NCBI GenBank assembly: GCA_016719485.1
Contig: JADJZB010000020.1
Location: forward strand, 186,001-250,000
Length of the DNA stretch: 64,000 bases
DNA from: Holophagales bacterium
GTDB taxonomy: Bacteria > Acidobacteriota > Thermoanaerobaculia > UBA5066
Reading direction: 5' to 3'
Shown: one piece after another, positions 62,945 through 64,000 of the stretch
Numbering within the stretch: the first letter of the stretch is position 1
Layout of the letters: the number at the start of each line of letters is the position of its first letter
Made by a program: the position numbers and the translations under genes
Notes under the pieces: generated by a model
The model's database searches: none
The model's input: the letters and a program-made list of their open reading frames with translations, nothing else
What the model was told of the DNA's origin: nothing

Positions 62945-64000
62945 ATGCCGACCCCGGGTCCGCCTCCCGCCCCGAAACGCTACGTCCTCCGCAGGCCTGC
63001 GCCCGCGAAGAGCTACCGGATCGACTACTACCGGGAGCTGAACGCCGAGCAGCAGGCCGTCGTCTTCGCCCCGGACGGCCCGACCGTCGTCGTGGCGGGC
63101 GCCGGCTCCGGAAAGACCCGGACCCTCGTCTACCGCGTCTCCCGCCTCGTCGAGGACGGCATCGCCCCCGAGGCGCTCCTCCTCCTCACGTTCACGAACC
63201 GGGCGGCGAAGGAGATGACCCGGCGGGTCGAGGGCCTCCTCGGCGCCGACCTCGCGCGGATGACGGCCGGCACGTTCCACTCGGTCGGGGCACGGCTCCT
63301 CAGGCCCCACGCCGAGCTCCTCGGCTATCGGCCGAACTTCTCGATCCTCGACGCCGAGGACAGCAAGGACCTCCTCGAGTCGGCCACGTCCGACCTCGGG
63401 ATACCGATCACCGAGCGGCGCTTCCCCAAGGGGGACCTCCTTCGCGCGATCGTCTCCTTCGCGGCGAACACGGGCCAGAAGGTCGACACCATCGTCGGGC
63501 GCGACTACCCCCACCTCCTCTCACAGCTCGAGGCCGTGAGGGCGGTGATCCGCCGCTACCTCGAGCGGAAGGTCCTGGCGAACGCAATGGACTACGACGA
63601 CCTCCTCCTGAACTGGAAGCGCCTCCTCGAGACGCACCCCGAGGTGAGGAAGGCTCTCGCACTGAGGTTCCGCACCGTCCTCGTCGACGAGTTCCAGGAC
63701 GTGAACCACCTCCAGTCCGAGATCGTCGACCTCCTCGCGAAGGACTCGGAGCAGCGGAACGTCATGGTCGTCGGCGACGACGCGCAGTCGATCTACTCGT
63801 TTCGCGGCGCCGACGCCGAGGCGCTCCTCGGCTTCCCCGACCGCTACCCGGGCGCCACGGTCTACCGGCTCGAGACGAACTACCGCTCGACGCCCGAGAT
63901 CCTGAAGCTCGCCGACGCCTCCATCGCAAACAACTCCCGCCGCTACGAGAAGACGCTGGTGGCGACGCGGGAGTCCGGTGTCCCCGTGGCTGTCGTCGGG
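62945..64000 (+). CDS. UvrD/PcrA/Rep-type ATP-dependent DNA helicase (partial)
   Basis: Runs off the window; 352 residues are visible. SF1 motifs: Q-motif LNAEQQAVV, Walker A AGAGSGKTRTL, motif Ia LLTFTNRAAKEM, motif II VLVDEFQDVN, motif III VVGDDAQSIYSFRGAD and motif IV YRLETNYRST. It unwinds DNA in repair or replication restart. Divergent from ppa. Confidence 0.92.
   Translation, partial: MPTPGPPPAPKRYVLRRPAPAKSYRIDYYRELNAEQQAVVFAPDGPTVVVAGAGSGKTRTLVYRVSRLVEDGIAPEALLLLTFTNRAAKEMTRRVEGLLGADLARMTAGTFHSVGARLLRPHAELLGYRPNFSILDAEDSKDLLESATSDLGIPITERRFPKGDLLRAIVSFAANTGQKVDTIVGRDYPHLLSQLEAVRAVIRRYLERKVLANAMDYDDLLLNWKRLLETHPEVRKALALRFRTVLVDEFQDVNHLQSEIVDLLAKDSEQRNVMVVGDDAQSIYSFRGADAEALLGFPDRYPGATVYRLETNYRSTPEILKLADASIANNSRRYEKTLVATRESGVPVAVVG

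Overview
This is a GC-rich, densely packed bacterial chromosome segment with about 55 protein genes and no rRNA, tRNA or CRISPR array that I could see. Gene content points to an Acidobacteriota-like organism, perhaps Thermoanaerobaculia or Holophagae: DUF2911 and TPR proteins, two secreted proteases that end in the same PCRVLDTR-type tail domain, several Ser/Thr kinases, and an ECF sigma factor paired with a zinc-finger TPR protein. This assignment is inference. The metabolism encoded (oxidative ornithine degradation, a tungsten-type aldehyde:ferredoxin oxidoreductase and tungstate uptake) suggests anaerobic or microaerobic use of amino acids.

Layout. 1-7.0 kb: a partial M1-like protein, a discoidin-membrane protein, a DUF2911-TPR protein, a long perfect palindrome and a secreted M28 peptidase. 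7.2-16.1 kb: an eight-gene operon for ornithine breakdown (ord, ortA, ortB, oraS, oraE, a mutL-like reactivase, ornithine racemase, alanine racemase). 16.2-24.1 kb: an ECF sigma / zinc-finger TPR pair, a small secreted protein, an IS3-type and an IS1182/IS5-type insertion sequence, an AT-richer orphan gene, and a patatin-like lipase. Three copies of one promoter-like motif with identical spacing precede the sigma gene, the small secreted gene and the lipase gene. 24.1-29.2 kb: a multidrug-type MFS transporter, a methyltransferase/glycosyltransferase pair, 1-pyrroline-5-carboxylate dehydrogenase and a small membrane protein. 29.2-38.4 kb: a tungsten/molybdenum island (E1-like activator, AOR, MoaD/ThiS-like carrier, a broken molybdopterin-fold gene, DoxX, moeA, and a tungstate-type ABC transporter). 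38.5-41.5 kb: an aminotransferase beside a MocR-type regulator with a palindromic operator, then a degenerate receiver/phosphatase remnant capped by a second palindrome. 41.8-48.3 kb: S9 peptidase, hotdog thioesterase, FMN reductase, kinase-receiver fusion and a TolB-like lipoprotein. 48.4-51.9 kb: histidine kinase, NtrC-type regulator, a sigma-54 promoter match and a secreted protein. 52-57 kb: hydrolase, AcpS, acyl ligase, ACP and a Kbl-type synthase. 57-64 kb: a truncated aldo/keto reductase, a subtilase, an OmpA lipoprotein, a kinase with a TonB-like tail, inorganic pyrophosphatase and the start of a UvrD-type helicase.

How the parts fit. The ornithine operon would convert ornithine to alanine plus acetyl-CoA, and the 1-pyrroline-5-carboxylate dehydrogenase would handle the proline/ornithine branch. 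The AOR would oxidise aldehydes formed from amino acids, using a cofactor that the neighbouring tungstate transporter, MoeA and E1/MoaD-like proteins could supply.

Caution on sequence quality. At least five genes (oraS, the small secreted protein, the molybdopterin-fold gene, moeA, the subtilase) contain apparent single-base frameshifts, several at homopolymers. This pattern suits residual sequencing error as well as true pseudogenes. Start sites were moved from the longest possible start wherever a ribosome-binding site, operon overlap or signal peptide argued for it.
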